Below, one piece after another: positions 7,281-14,973 of a stretch of DNA of 32,123 nucleotides (positions are counted from its first letter, which is position 1; the number at the start of each line of letters is the position of its first letter). This stretch comes from CAZKFA01 sp964551925 (GTDB lineage Bacteria > Cyanobacteriota > Vampirovibrionia > LMEP-6097), in assembly GCA_964551925.1 (NCBI GenBank), contig CAZKFA010000022.1, positions 1 to 32,123 of the forward strand, read 5' to 3'. Under the pieces are notes generated by a model that was given only the letters and a program-made list of their open reading frames with translations, was not told where the DNA came from and did not search any database. Made by a program: the position numbers and the translations under genes.

Positions 7281-8788
7281 TGCCTAAAACTACGCTGATT
7301 AGTAAACACCATAGCAATACCAGCCGCATCACAAGCATCTATAACTTCTTGATCACGAATTGATCCACCCGGCTGAATGATAGCTGAGATGTGGTTCTTA
7401 GCAGCGATATCAATATTATCAGCAAATGGGAAGAATCCATCAGAAGCAAGCACCGCTTGCCTTGTATCGAAATCACAATGACTCAAAGCATCAGTAACAG
7501 CCTTAACACGATTAGTTTGCCCGCAACCTATACCAATAGTCTTACCATTAAGCACAGCAACAACAGCATTTGACTTACAATGCTTCGCCACTCGCCAAGC
7601 TAATAATAGATCAACCCACTGGTGCTCTTCAATTTGTTTTTTGGTAACAATTTTAAGTTTAGTAGGATCAAGAGTCGCAGTATCAAACTCTTGTACCAAA
7701 TAGCCGCCATCTAGAACCTTGATATCAAAGCCTTTGTATTGAGGTTTAAGATCACCGACAGCAATCACTCTCAGATTAGGTTTAGAGGAGAATATCTCCA
7801 GAGCCTCTTTAGTAAAACTCGGTGCAATAACAAGCTCCAAAAAAATACTTATCATTTCATTAGCAGCAGCAAGATTTACTTCCTTGTTAGCAGCAACGAT
7901 ACCACCAAAGGCACTAACCGTGTCACAACTCAAAGCTTCAACATAGGCTTGAGCAATACTTGGAGCTATCGCAACCCCACAAGGATTATTGTGCTTAACT
8001 ATCGCCACACAAGGAATAGTTGAGTCATACTCGGAGACTACATTATAAGCAGCTTGCATATCAAGCAAATTATTGAAACTCAATTCTTTACCTTGCAATT
8101 GCTGAAACTCACTCATTATGCCAGTTTGACCAGCAGCGACATATAGCCCCGCTGCTTGCTGTGGATTCTCACCATAACGCAATTTAGACTTAAGCTCCAG
8201 ATTAAAATTAATAGTTTGCGTAGCACTAAGATAATTATTAATAGCTTGATCATAAGTAGCCGTCAAACGAAATACTTCAATTGCTGCCTCTGAACGAAAC
8301 TTAGCTAAGCATTGCTTAGAGGATAACAAATCAACGAATTCTTTATATTGCTTAGGATTAGAGAGCACGGTAATATGTTTGAAATTCTTAGCAGCGCTTC
8401 TTAATAGCGTCACACCACCGATATCAATATTCTCAATAGCTATATCAGGCTCCACATTTAGGCTGGCTACGATCTCTTGAAATGGGTATAAATTAACAAC
8501 AACCAAATCAAACTCTGGTAAATCATGATCACTAAGATCTTGCAAGTCTTCTGCTTTATCTTTGCGTGCAAGAATACCCGCTAGAATCTTGGGGTGCATA
8601 GTCTTGACGCGTCCGCCTAATAATTCTGGCAAATTAGTAAGAGCTTCGACTTCAGTAACATCATAGCCAAGGTCTTTAATATATTTAGCAGTACCACCGC
8701 TACTAACAAGCTGATAACCAGATTTGATTAGAGCTGGAGTCAAGAAATCTAGTTGGGATTTGTTATAAACTGAGATTAAGGCTTTCAC
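7277..8788 (-). CDS. purH: bifunctional AICAR transformylase / IMP cyclohydrolase PurH
   Basis: PurH catalyses the last two steps of de novo IMP synthesis: formylation of AICAR by 10-formyl-THF, then ring closure. About 503 residues, the normal length. The N-terminal cyclohydrolase (MGS-like) domain is shown by VKALISVYNKSQLDF, VSSGGTAKYIKDLGY, and GGRVKTMHPKILAGIL. The transformylase domain shows LRYGENPQQ, VKHNNPCGVA, SFGG-like SAFGGIVAAN, and the C-terminal FPFADNIDIAAK with IQPGGSIRDQEVI. GTG 8788 gives the usual N-terminus (family start M-x-ALISVSDK) and lies 4-5 bases after a TATATA/TTATAT element. ATG 8815 would add nine residues and run into rsmH. Divergent from rsmH; the two starts are only 19 bases apart. 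Confidence 0.96.
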   Translation of the reverse strand: MKALISVYNKSQLDFLTPALIKSGYQLVSSGGTAKYIKDLGYDVTEVEALTNLPELLGGRVKTMHPKILAGILARKDKAEDLQDLSDHDLPEFDLVVVNLYPFQEIVASLNVEPDIAIENIDIGGVTLLRSAAKNFKHITVLSNPKQYKEFVDLLSSKQCLAKFRSEAAIEVFRLTATYDQAINNYLSATQTINFNLELKSKLRYGENPQQAAGLYVAAGQTGIMSEFQQLQGKELSFNNLLDMQAAYNVVSEYDSTIPCVAIVKHNNPCGVAIAPSIAQAYVEALSCDTVSAFGGIVAANKEVNLAAANEMISIFLELVIAPSFTKEALEIFSSKPNLRVIAVGDLKPQYKGFDIKVLDGGYLVQEFDTATLDPTKLKIVTKKQIEEHQWVDLLLAWRVAKHCKSNAVVAVLNGKTIGIGCGQTNRVKAVTDALSHCDFDTRQAVLASDGFFPFADNIDIAAKNHISAIIQPGGSIRDQEVIDACDAAGIAMVFTNQRSFRH

Positions 8789-8792
8789 AGGG

Positions 8793-8800
8793 TATATAAT
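8793..8800. promoter_or_regulatory. shared bidirectional -10 region for purH and rsmH
   Basis: TATATAAT at 8793-8800 gives TATAAT on the plus strand, six bases before the rsmH ATG at 8807. On the minus strand the same bases read ATTATATA, whose TATATA or TTATAT ends 4-5 bases before the purH GTG at 8788. One AT-rich core could thus serve two leaderless, divergent transcripts. Confidence 0.55.
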
Positions 8801-8806
8801 TGTAAC

Positions 8807-9688
8807 ATGGTGCATATACCAGTTCTAGCCGATGAAGTTATAGAATATCTAAACATCCAAACTGGCAAAATATACTTCGATGGCACTTTAGGCGCGGCAG
8901 GTCATTCACGCATGATACTTGGTAGGCTCAATGGCACTGGGCATCTGTATTCCTGGGATCAAGATCGCAATGTTATAGAGCAACTTCAGAGAATCGATAA
9001 TCAACCTAAAAATTGGACCTTAGTTAATGCAAACTTCGAGCATATTAAGGATTTTTGTTTAGAGCATAATATCAAAATCGACGGTGGTATTCTATTAGAC
9101 TTAGGATTCAGTTCCTTACAAATGGACGATCCCAGTCGGGGATTGAGCTTCCAAGCAGAAGGTCCGCTTGATATGCGCTTAGATCCAAGCTCTGAGCTAA
9201 CAGCAGAATTCATAGTGAATAAATATCGCGAGAATGAGCTTGCTGACATTATTTATCAATATGGCGAAGAACGGCTCTCCAGGCAGATCGCAGCAGCGAT
9301 AGTACGAGCCAGACCAATTTACAGCACCACAAAACTTGCTGAAGTTATTAAGGGAATATATATCAAAGGCGCTCATGGTAAGACTTTTAGGATTAATCCA
9401 GCCACTAGAACTTTTCAAGCGTTACGTATCGCTGTTAATAGAGAATTAGAGGTTCTAGAAAATTTCTTAAAAATCAACAGAGAAATTTTTAGCCCTGGCG
9501 CAAGGATCGCAATTATATCTTTCCATTCATTAGAAGACAGGATAGTCAAAAACGCCTTCAGAAAATTAGCTAGGGAAGATAAAATCCTAGAAATCCTAAC
9601 CCCAAAGCCTATCTCTGCGACCGAAGCAGAGATAGAACAAAATCCTCGTTCACGTAGTGCCAAACTTCGAGTAGCGATGATAGTATAG
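8807..9688 (+). CDS. rsmH: 16S rRNA m4C1402 methyltransferase RsmH (MraW)
   Basis: RsmH uses S-adenosylmethionine to methylate N4 of C1402 in the 16S rRNA decoding centre. The protein has 293 residues, slightly short of the usual 310. It has the HIPVLADEVIEYL start, the SAM-binding GTLGAAGHS, GGILLDLGFSSLQMDDPSRG followed by GPLDMRLD, TFQALRIAVNRELE, and the C-terminal IISFHSLEDRIVK, all diagnostic. It sits before ftsL as in the dcw cluster, but the rest of that cluster is absent. The start follows a TATAAT by six bases with no Shine-Dalgarno sequence. Confidence 0.97.
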   Translation: MVHIPVLADEVIEYLNIQTGKIYFDGTLGAAGHSRMILGRLNGTGHLYSWDQDRNVIEQLQRIDNQPKNWTLVNANFEHIKDFCLEHNIKIDGGILLDLGFSSLQMDDPSRGLSFQAEGPLDMRLDPSSELTAEFIVNKYRENELADIIYQYGEERLSRQIAAAIVRARPIYSTTKLAEVIKGIYIKGAHGKTFRINPATRTFQALRIAVNRELEVLENFLKINREIFSPGARIAIISFHSLEDRIVKNAFRKLAREDKILEILTPKPISATEAEIEQNPRSRSAKLRVAMIV

Positions 9689-9698
9689 AAGAATATCT

Positions 9699-10055
9699 AT
9701 GCAGTTCAATTCACTCAATCGCCTGCAAAAAACCCTGGTTATAGTTTTAGTAACGACTCTGGTGCTTTCGCTATTAAATATTTTTTTTGAGATCAGAAAC
9801 ACTCGCCTAGAACACAATATTGAAGATCTTCTCGAGAAAAAAGCAAATCTTAGAGCAGAATATTTATCCAAGATATCTATGGGCAACCTCAGCAGCAAAG
9901 CCGGTCAATTAGAGATGCAGCAGGTCTCACACTTGAGTGCAAAAAAAGTCTCAGCCAAAGAAGCAGAGAAATTTAGAAAAATAATGCGGGGAAGGGTGAA
10001 CGCGGACGCAAGGCTTTATGAGAGCCGGAAATTGTTAGTCGTTAGTGGGTATTAG
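9699..10055 (+). CDS. FtsL-like cell division protein
   Basis: A 118-residue single-pass membrane protein: a short cytoplasmic N-terminus (MQFNSLNRLQK), one membrane helix (TLVIVLVTTLVLSLLNIFF), then a coiled coil starting EIRNTRLEHNIEDLLEKKANLRAEY. This topology, its size and its place 10 bases behind rsmH match FtsL, which joins FtsB and FtsQ in the divisome. FtsL sequences are poorly conserved, so the call rests on architecture and synteny. The last residues (RKLLVVSGY) end in a TAG that is the first triplet of an inverted-repeat element at 10053. Confidence 0.7.
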   Translation: MQFNSLNRLQKTLVIVLVTTLVLSLLNIFFEIRNTRLEHNIEDLLEKKANLRAEYLSKISMGNLSSKAGQLEMQQVSHLSAKKVSAKEAEKFRKIMRGRVNADARLYESRKLLVVSGY

Positions 10056-10178
10056 ACTTGTTACAAAATCGCTCAGAGCTAGGCTTGCGAGTTTCGAAAA
10101 ATCTGAGTTGACTACCCGTCAATGATGATTTTGAGGGGCGAGCATAACGACGCTATGGGCGATTTGGTAGCAAGTCTA
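10053..10178. repeat. 126-bp inverted-repeat element (family A, copy 1)
   Basis: The outer arms TAGACTTGTTACAAAATCGC (10053-10072) and GCGATTTGGTAGCAAGTCTA (10159-10178) pair at 18 of 20 positions. The first TAG is the ftsL stop, and the last CTA is the ssb stop read on the minus strand. The element shares GAGCATAACG, GCTATG and the ATTTGG-N-AGCAAG arm, and on the left CTCAGAGC and AGG, with the copy in front of fabF (24616-24683). This copy carries about 50 extra bases in its middle. A TA at each outer edge could be a target duplication, but that is only a guess. It may also act as a two-way terminator. Confidence 0.65.
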
Positions 10179-10577
10179 GAACGGTACTTCTTGATCAGCA
10201 AATGAGTCGGGCTGCAAATGTGCTGAAGCTGTCGTCATCGGCACGCCAAGATCAGTACCAATATCATCTACAAAAGTTACTCTATTAGCTTCGATTGCTG
10301 CTAAGCGAACCGGTTTGCCGCTCTTATCGTTAAATTGTTCTAACTGTAATCTACCAGTAACAACCACAGCAGTACCTTGCTTCAAGCGTGGCAGAATTTC
10401 TGAGAAGCTTTCACCCCAAAGATTTACTTTGACCGGATAAGCTTTCTCCTGTTTGCTTTTGTTGTCATAACGATTAGTCATGAGCGTGAAGCCAATAACT
10501 TGGTTATTGTTCGGAGTAATTTTTTGCTCAGCATCTTTACTAATGCTGCCAGATAAAGTTATCGCGGTTAATGACAT
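10176..10577 (-). CDS. ssb: single-stranded DNA-binding protein SSB
   Basis: SSB coats single-stranded DNA during replication, recombination and repair. The protein has 133 residues, short for the family. It has an N-terminal OB fold (MSLTAITLSGSISKDAEQ, FTLMTNRYDNK, YPVKVNLWGES, LKQGTAVVVTGRLQLEQF), a short linker, and the acidic tip DQEVPF at 128-133. That tip matches the conserved DDDIPF-type end which recruits partner proteins. GGAG lies shortly before the ATG. It lies 9 bases behind rpsF on the same strand, the common rpsF-ssb pairing. Its stop codon is formed by the right arm of the 10053-10178 element. Confidence 0.93.
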   Translation of the reverse strand: MSLTAITLSGSISKDAEQKITPNNNQVIGFTLMTNRYDNKSKQEKAYPVKVNLWGESFSEILPRLKQGTAVVVTGRLQLEQFNDKSGKPVRLAAIEANRVTFVDDIGTDLGVPMTTASAHLQPDSFADQEVPF

Positions 10578-10586
10578 AGGGTCTCC

Positions 10587-10880
10587 TTAAACTGTTTGGG
10601 TACTAAAAAAAGTCAAGCGCAAAATATCTTCAGATAATTTAAGCTGCCTGGTGATCTCAACAATAGCTGCTGGATCAGCCTCTACCTCAAGGGTAACTTG
10701 ATAGCTCTCAGTCTTGCCTTTGATAGGGCGAGCTAGACGAGAGTTAGTACCATTAAGGCTCTTAATGACCTTGGCCTCGTTTTTGGCTAAAATAGCCTCA
10801 ACTTCTCTGATTGACTTCTGAGAGCTGTTATCGTCTCTTCTGCCATCTAAAATTAAAAACAATTCATAAGTTCTTGACAT
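10587..10880 (-). CDS. rpsF: 30S ribosomal protein S6
   Basis: S6 binds the central domain of 16S rRNA together with S18. The frame shows TYELFLILDGRR at the start, the ARPIKGKTESYQVTLEVEAD core and a C-terminal EDILRLTFF strand, in 97 residues. ATG 10880 is chosen over ATG 10886 because TATAAT (10893 to 10888, minus strand) ends seven bases before it, as at other leaderless genes here. With the upstream ATG the -10 would be one base from the start codon. It is followed by ssb; rpsR is not nearby. Confidence 0.93.
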   Translation of the reverse strand: MSRTYELFLILDGRRDDNSSQKSIREVEAILAKNEAKVIKSLNGTNSRLARPIKGKTESYQVTLEVEADPAAIVEITRQLKLSEDILRLTFFSTQTV

Positions 10881-10887
10881 GCTCATA

Positions 10888-10893
10888 ATTATA
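10888..10893 (-). promoter_or_regulatory. -10 of a leaderless promoter for rpsF-ssb
   Basis: TATAAT read on the minus strand lies seven bases before ATG 10880. No Shine-Dalgarno sequence precedes the start. Confidence 0.6.
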
Positions 10894-10956
10894 TGAATAT
10901 TGGAGCTAATTGTGCAAGGTCAAACGGTAACTGAGTAAATATTTAAGAATAATTAC

Positions 10957-10981
10957 AACCCTATAGTATTACTATAAGGTT
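10957..10981. repeat. TATAGTA-N-TACTATA palindrome, copy 1
   Basis: The 25-bp palindrome is centred on T10969. Arms of 12 bases (AACCCTATAGTA and TACTATAAGGTT) pair at 11 of 12 positions. It lies in the 292-base space between rpsF and the giant gene. Further copies are at 10995-11011 and 18052-18070. No T run follows on either side, so it does not look like a standard terminator. Confidence 0.6.
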
Positions 10982-10994
10982 ACTTAAAACAGGT

Positions 10995-11011
10995 CTATAG
11001 TAGTACTATAG
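10995..11011. repeat. TATAGTA-N-TACTATA palindrome, copy 2
   Basis: CTATAGTA-G-TACTATAG is a perfect 8-base-arm palindrome, 34 bases from copy 1 centre to centre. Each copy is followed by GGTTACTT (after copy 1 at 10978-10985, after copy 2 at 11012-11019), so the pair is a direct duplication of palindrome plus flank. Confidence 0.65.
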
Positions 11012-11172
11012 GGTTACTTTGGCAGATCCCTGATCGCTACATTAGAGATCTTTAATTTTATCACAAAAAATACGCGATTATCTTAACCAACTTTTAATTA
11101 AAATACAAGATAATGTCATCACCATTCCCCTAAATGGGCTAGGAGATTTCATCGATCTCACAAGGAGTGAAT

Positions 11173-14100
11173 TTGGCAGCCGAATTTGGATCAGTAGCAA
11201 CTGGTGGATCATCGACTAATGATGATCTGGCTGAACGTTTACGACAACAACAGCGAGAAGCGCAGCAGGCAAGAGAAGCAGCCGCACAAGAGCGTGAAGC
11301 TCAGGATGCAAACAAGCAAGAACCTAAGTCAGAACAAAAAGATAATCCTTTTCAGCGTGAAACTAATCTTGGTAATAATGCCAATCAAGATGATCCAAAC
11401 CCAAGAGACACAAATCCTAATCAACAAAATAAACTAAATGAAAGTCTAACTAAACTTGAAGAGCAAATCCAAATCAACCAAGGGAAGCTAGAAGCGAATG
11501 CAAATAATTTCGTAGAAATAGATCCAGCTCTAGCTGATCGTATTCGACAAGCATCACCAAACTTTGTACCAATCAATAATAGAGCCACAGAACAAACAGA
11601 AAATCAAAAAGAAAATTTATTAAGATCCAATCAACAAACACAGGCTGTTTTAACTGAAGCTCGCAGACTCGAGAGTCAAGGGAAAATAGCAGAAGCACAA
11701 CAATTAGTTGATGACCCTAAAATCAGAAATAGTTTTTTGAGAATTGTTGATTCGCGTGACAATATCACCAAAATACTAGACCAAAATACAAAAGACCTGA
11801 CATCAATCCAAGCTGAGCTAGATAGACTTGCCGAACAAACTAAAAAACAAAATCCTCTAGAAGCTACATTAACAGGAGCTGTAAATGCTCAACAACGCGA
11901 AACTGGAGAAAATCTCAGAGCAAGTAAACTTGGTGAAAGACAATACCACATGAGACTAATGCTAGAAGCTGATGAGCAGATGGCTGCTGGCAATTATGAT
12001 ACAGCTGCTAATTTATTAAGCGGCTATAGTAGCATCCAGAGCTTAAATGAAGACAAGTTACGTAGTTCTGATCCCGACGCACCGAAGCAAGTTACTGCCG
12101 ATGGACGCATTAAAACTGACGAGGAAGTGGTTAAAGATACTAGAGCAGCTCTCCAAGAAGCTATTAATAACAATAGATTAGGATTAGAAGAATTAAGCAA
12201 ACAAATCAATCGACTCACCGACCAAATAAATGGAACAACTAAAGCACTTCCATTTATGCCTCCAGCACCTGCACTCAGTACTGAGCAAAAGTTACAAGCA
12301 TTAGAACAGAGAAATCTCTTGCAGATATCACAAGATAGGCTAAAAGAAGAAACCGAAAGGTTATTCACTGCTCATGACAAAATTACTAAGCTTGCTAACT
12401 CTGGCAATCTAGCTGAAGCAAGAAATGTAGCAGAAGGAAGATCTGCAGTATTAGGTGAGTTTGAATACCCCAAGAACAATGAAACCCTCTCCAAGAGAGG
12501 ATTTACAAGGACTAAAGAAGAAGAAGCTCAATACCAAAAAACTGTTGCGCCAAAGTTAGAAGGACTTCAAAGCTTAGAACATCAATTGGGGATTTTGATT
12601 AGAGGAGATGCCAAAGACAAGGAAGGTGGTTTAGAAGCCAAAATTACTGATACAAAAAAAGATATTAATGATTCAGGGATACTTTCAAGTTGGGGTGGTC
12701 GAACAGAAGCCTTAGAGAAAACACTAGCTGCTGAGAAAAACAATAAAGAAGGTCTTGAGAAGCTTGAAGAAGCTGTAGGTGCTGTCAAGTCTCGAGTACA
12801 AGACCTCATTAGTCAAGGGAGATATGAAGATGCAAACTCTTTACTACAATCTAGCAATAAAGCTATCAGCGAAGGTTTTCAATCAGCTAACAGTAAATTA
12901 ATTGATGCCTACAGTGGTGTCAATAAAGAATTAGAACAGTTTGACAGAAAGCTCAAAGACACTTCAGTACAATTAGCTAAAGTCGCTGCAATAACTATCG
13001 TAGCCGCCTCTTTAGCTCCAGTAACAGGTGGTGGCAGTCTTGCAGCATTGACAGCCTTAGGTACTGGAACCCTTGCTGGGATTGGTGCTGGAATAGTGAT
13101 AGACTCTGTCGATGCCGCTGTTAATGTGGGTGTCTTTGATGAATCGTTATCCAAAGCAGCATCAAGAGTAGTTTCCAGAGAAAATGTCTACAATAATGGC
13201 AAAACAGCTTTTTTGGCAGCACTGGGCGGATCTAGTGGAACTCAGTTGGCTACAAGATTAAAGGATTTTGGGGCAATTACTCAAACCATCGGCGCTGCTG
13301 GTGGAACCTCTGCCATGGTAAGCGCCGTGGATTTAACAGAACAAAGAGTTCAAGCAGAAATTGCTTACAACGCAGCTCTTAAATCTGACCCAAATTTAGA
13401 TAAAGAAAAATTCATGGAAGAAAGAGGTATGACTGTAGGTCAAATAGCAAAGACCTTAACAGTTAATACCACAGTTGGTACTTTAAGTGGTTTAGTCGGA
13501 CTGAAGGCTGGTGCAGCTAGAGAAGGAATGAAAACTGCTACAAGTAAAGTTGCAACAGATGTTGTAGAAGAAACTGCTAGTGCGATCGTTGGTCTAGCTG
13601 GGACCTATGTGAATGATGGTAAGTTCACCGCCCAATCACTTGTAGATGAAGGTTTAAGTGCGTTTCAAGGTCGAATGACAGGTCACCGAATAGCCGACAG
13701 CCGTGCCACAAAAGTTGAGAGCGAGACCAACTTAAAACCTAATCCTGGAGCTAATGACACCACCATCCATACCCAAACCAGTGATCATAATACAGGAACA
13801 AACAGTAGATCACAAACTGCTGATAATCAACCACAAGATGGGGCTAGAATACCTGACACACCAGAGCAGCCAACAGTACAAAGCCTTGCTAAAAACGTAA
13901 CAGATAAATTAGCCGAGCTAGAAGCAGCCAGAGCAACATTCAAAAAAGTTACAGAGGCTGGAGGTGATCCAAAAAGATTGGAGGCAGCTGGTATTGATAC
14001 AACGGGTATAGGCGTGGTAGCTCGAGATGATGGTAAGAAATTCTTTTTTAATCCCGAACAACTTGAGAGAAGATATAAAGAGGCAGTAGAAGTTGCTAAA

Positions 14101-14973
14101 GAACGTGTTGAGGAGTCAAGGAAAGCTTTAAATGAAGCATTGAATACTACTACTCGCACTCAAACCAGTGATAATAATACAGGAACAAACACTAGATCAC
14201 AAACTNNNNNNNNNNNNNNNNNNNNNNNNNNNNNNNNNNNNNNNNNNNNNNNNNNNNNNNNNNNNNNNNNNNNNNNNNNNNNNNNNNNNNNNNNNNNNNN
14301 NNNNNGGGCTAAGGCTGGTGATCCTGCTGCACTCAAAATCTATCTAGAGGAGATGCGCCACGCTGGTGTTACTAAGTTGATAGATCCTAGAGGCATGTCA
14401 CAGACTGAATATCAAGCTAGAAGATCAGTTGAAGAGTTTGGAGCTGAGTCGCAAGCTGAGTTTGAGGTTTCTAAAGCTCTTGGTACTCCACTCAATACAT
14501 TGCAAGATAAACAATACAAGGCAGCTATTAGTAAGCTTGCTGCTGCTTATGATGCTCCTCATGCCAGTTCCGTAGCCAGAGAAAAAGCTATCACTGATGC
14601 TTTAGCAGAAGTTAGGGAAGCAGGCTTGATTGCTGCTGATGGCTCTCGTACTGATTTACCTTTGATCACCGATGTTGATCTAGTTAATTACAACAGAGAT
14701 TATGATGCAGCTCAGAGACTCAATCCCACAGAACCTTTGACGCAGGTGGCGGCGAATGCGACGGCTTCAATAAAAGATCAAGCCTATGATTTATTATTAG
14801 CAGATACTATTGACATAAATCAAGTAGAAATTCTTTTAAATGATAAAGAAGCTCTTTTAAGAGACCCTGAAGGCATGGAGTCCATTGTGCATGATATAGA
14901 AAATAGCTATCCGGAATCAGGTATCAATTTAACTGAAATCAATGCAAGACTTGAGCACCTAAAAAAAAATTAA
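11173..14973 (+). CDS. giant multi-domain protein, N-terminal and central part (candidate polymorphic toxin)
   Basis: I do not recognise a named family. Residues 1-600 are Gln/Glu/Asn rich and largely coiled coil, with four short motifs of the type L-x-x-x-G-x-x-x-x-A-x-x-L (SQGKIAEAQQLV, AAGNYDTAANLL, NSGNLAEARNVA, SQGRYEDANSLL) spaced about 100-140 residues apart. Residues 604-820 hold Gly/Ala-rich hydrophobic stretches (AAITIVAASLAPVTGGG, ALGTGTLAGIGAGIVI, TVGTLSGLVGLKAG) that could insert in a membrane. A Thr/Ser/Asn-rich linker repeats before the 100-N gap (14206-14305). There is no signal peptide. The start is TTG 11173, because AAGGAG precedes it by five bases; GTG 11167 would overlap that site. 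The frame stops at 14973 just after nine A, where the other frame continues the protein to 16495. Confidence 0.75.
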   Translation: MAAEFGSVATGGSSTNDDLAERLRQQQREAQQAREAAAQEREAQDANKQEPKSEQKDNPFQRETNLGNNANQDDPNPRDTNPNQQNKLNESLTKLEEQIQINQGKLEANANNFVEIDPALADRIRQASPNFVPINNRATEQTENQKENLLRSNQQTQAVLTEARRLESQGKIAEAQQLVDDPKIRNSFLRIVDSRDNITKILDQNTKDLTSIQAELDRLAEQTKKQNPLEATLTGAVNAQQRETGENLRASKLGERQYHMRLMLEADEQMAAGNYDTAANLLSGYSSIQSLNEDKLRSSDPDAPKQVTADGRIKTDEEVVKDTRAALQEAINNNRLGLEELSKQINRLTDQINGTTKALPFMPPAPALSTEQKLQALEQRNLLQISQDRLKEETERLFTAHDKITKLANSGNLAEARNVAEGRSAVLGEFEYPKNNETLSKRGFTRTKEEEAQYQKTVAPKLEGLQSLEHQLGILIRGDAKDKEGGLEAKITDTKKDINDSGILSSWGGRTEALEKTLAAEKNNKEGLEKLEEAVGAVKSRVQDLISQGRYEDANSLLQSSNKAISEGFQSANSKLIDAYSGVNKELEQFDRKLKDTSVQLAKVAAITIVAASLAPVTGGGSLAALTALGTGTLAGIGAGIVIDSVDAAVNVGVFDESLSKAASRVVSRENVYNNGKTAFLAALGGSSGTQLATRLKDFGAITQTIGAAGGTSAMVSAVDLTEQRVQAEIAYNAALKSDPNLDKEKFMEERGMTVGQIAKTLTVNTTVGTLSGLVGLKAGAAREGMKTATSKVATDVVEETASAIVGLAGTYVNDGKFTAQSLVDEGLSAFQGRMTGHRIADSRATKVESETNLKPNPGANDTTIHTQTSDHNTGTNSRSQTADNQPQDGARIPDTPEQPTVQSLAKNVTDKLAELEAARATFKKVTEAGGDPKRLEAAGIDTTGIGVVARDDGKKFFFNPEQLERRYKEAVEVAKERVEESRKALNEALNTTTRTQTSDNNTGTNTRSQTXXXXXXXXXXXXXXXXXXXXXXXXXXXXXXXXXXAKAGDPAALKIYLEEMRHAGVTKLIDPRGMSQTEYQARRSVEEFGAESQAEFEVSKALGTPLNTLQDKQYKAAISKLAAAYDAPHASSVAREKAITDALAEVREAGLIAADGSRTDLPLITDVDLVNYNRDYDAAQRLNPTEPLTQVAANATASIKDQAYDLLLADTIDINQVEILLNDKEALLRDPEGMESIVHDIENSYPESGINLTEINARLEHLKKN
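13771..13818 (+). repeat. 48-bp coding repeat, copy 1 (Thr/Ser/Asn-rich linker)
   Basis: It encodes TQTSDHNTGTNSRSQT and matches 14158-14205 at 45 of 48 positions. The start-to-start period is 387 bases, exactly 129 codons. Confidence 0.8.
14158..14205 (+). repeat. 48-bp coding repeat, copy 2, ending at the assembly gap
   Basis: It encodes TQTSDNNTGTNTRSQT. The last base of the copy is the last base before the N run, which suggests the assembler stopped inside an array of these repeats. Confidence 0.8.
14206..14305. other. assembly gap of 100 N
   Basis: Exactly 100 N, a conventional placeholder length, so the true size and content are unknown. The reading frames on both sides happen to agree in coordinates, but that does not show that the gap length is right. 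Further copies of the 129-residue unit may be missing. Confidence 0.98.
14961..14969 (+). other. run of nine A with a frame change
   Basis: With nine A the frame reads L-K-K-N and stops at 14971-14973. With eight it reads L-K-K-I-N-D-E-G-S and runs to 16495 without a stop. This is either a sequencing or assembly error, a real frameshift mutation, or a slippery site. Confidence 0.8.

Noticed and set aside
13827..14159. A 110-codon minus-strand frame opposite the giant gene
   Set aside because: It is a shadow of the coding strand; the plus frame shows coherent repeats and the minus frame does not.
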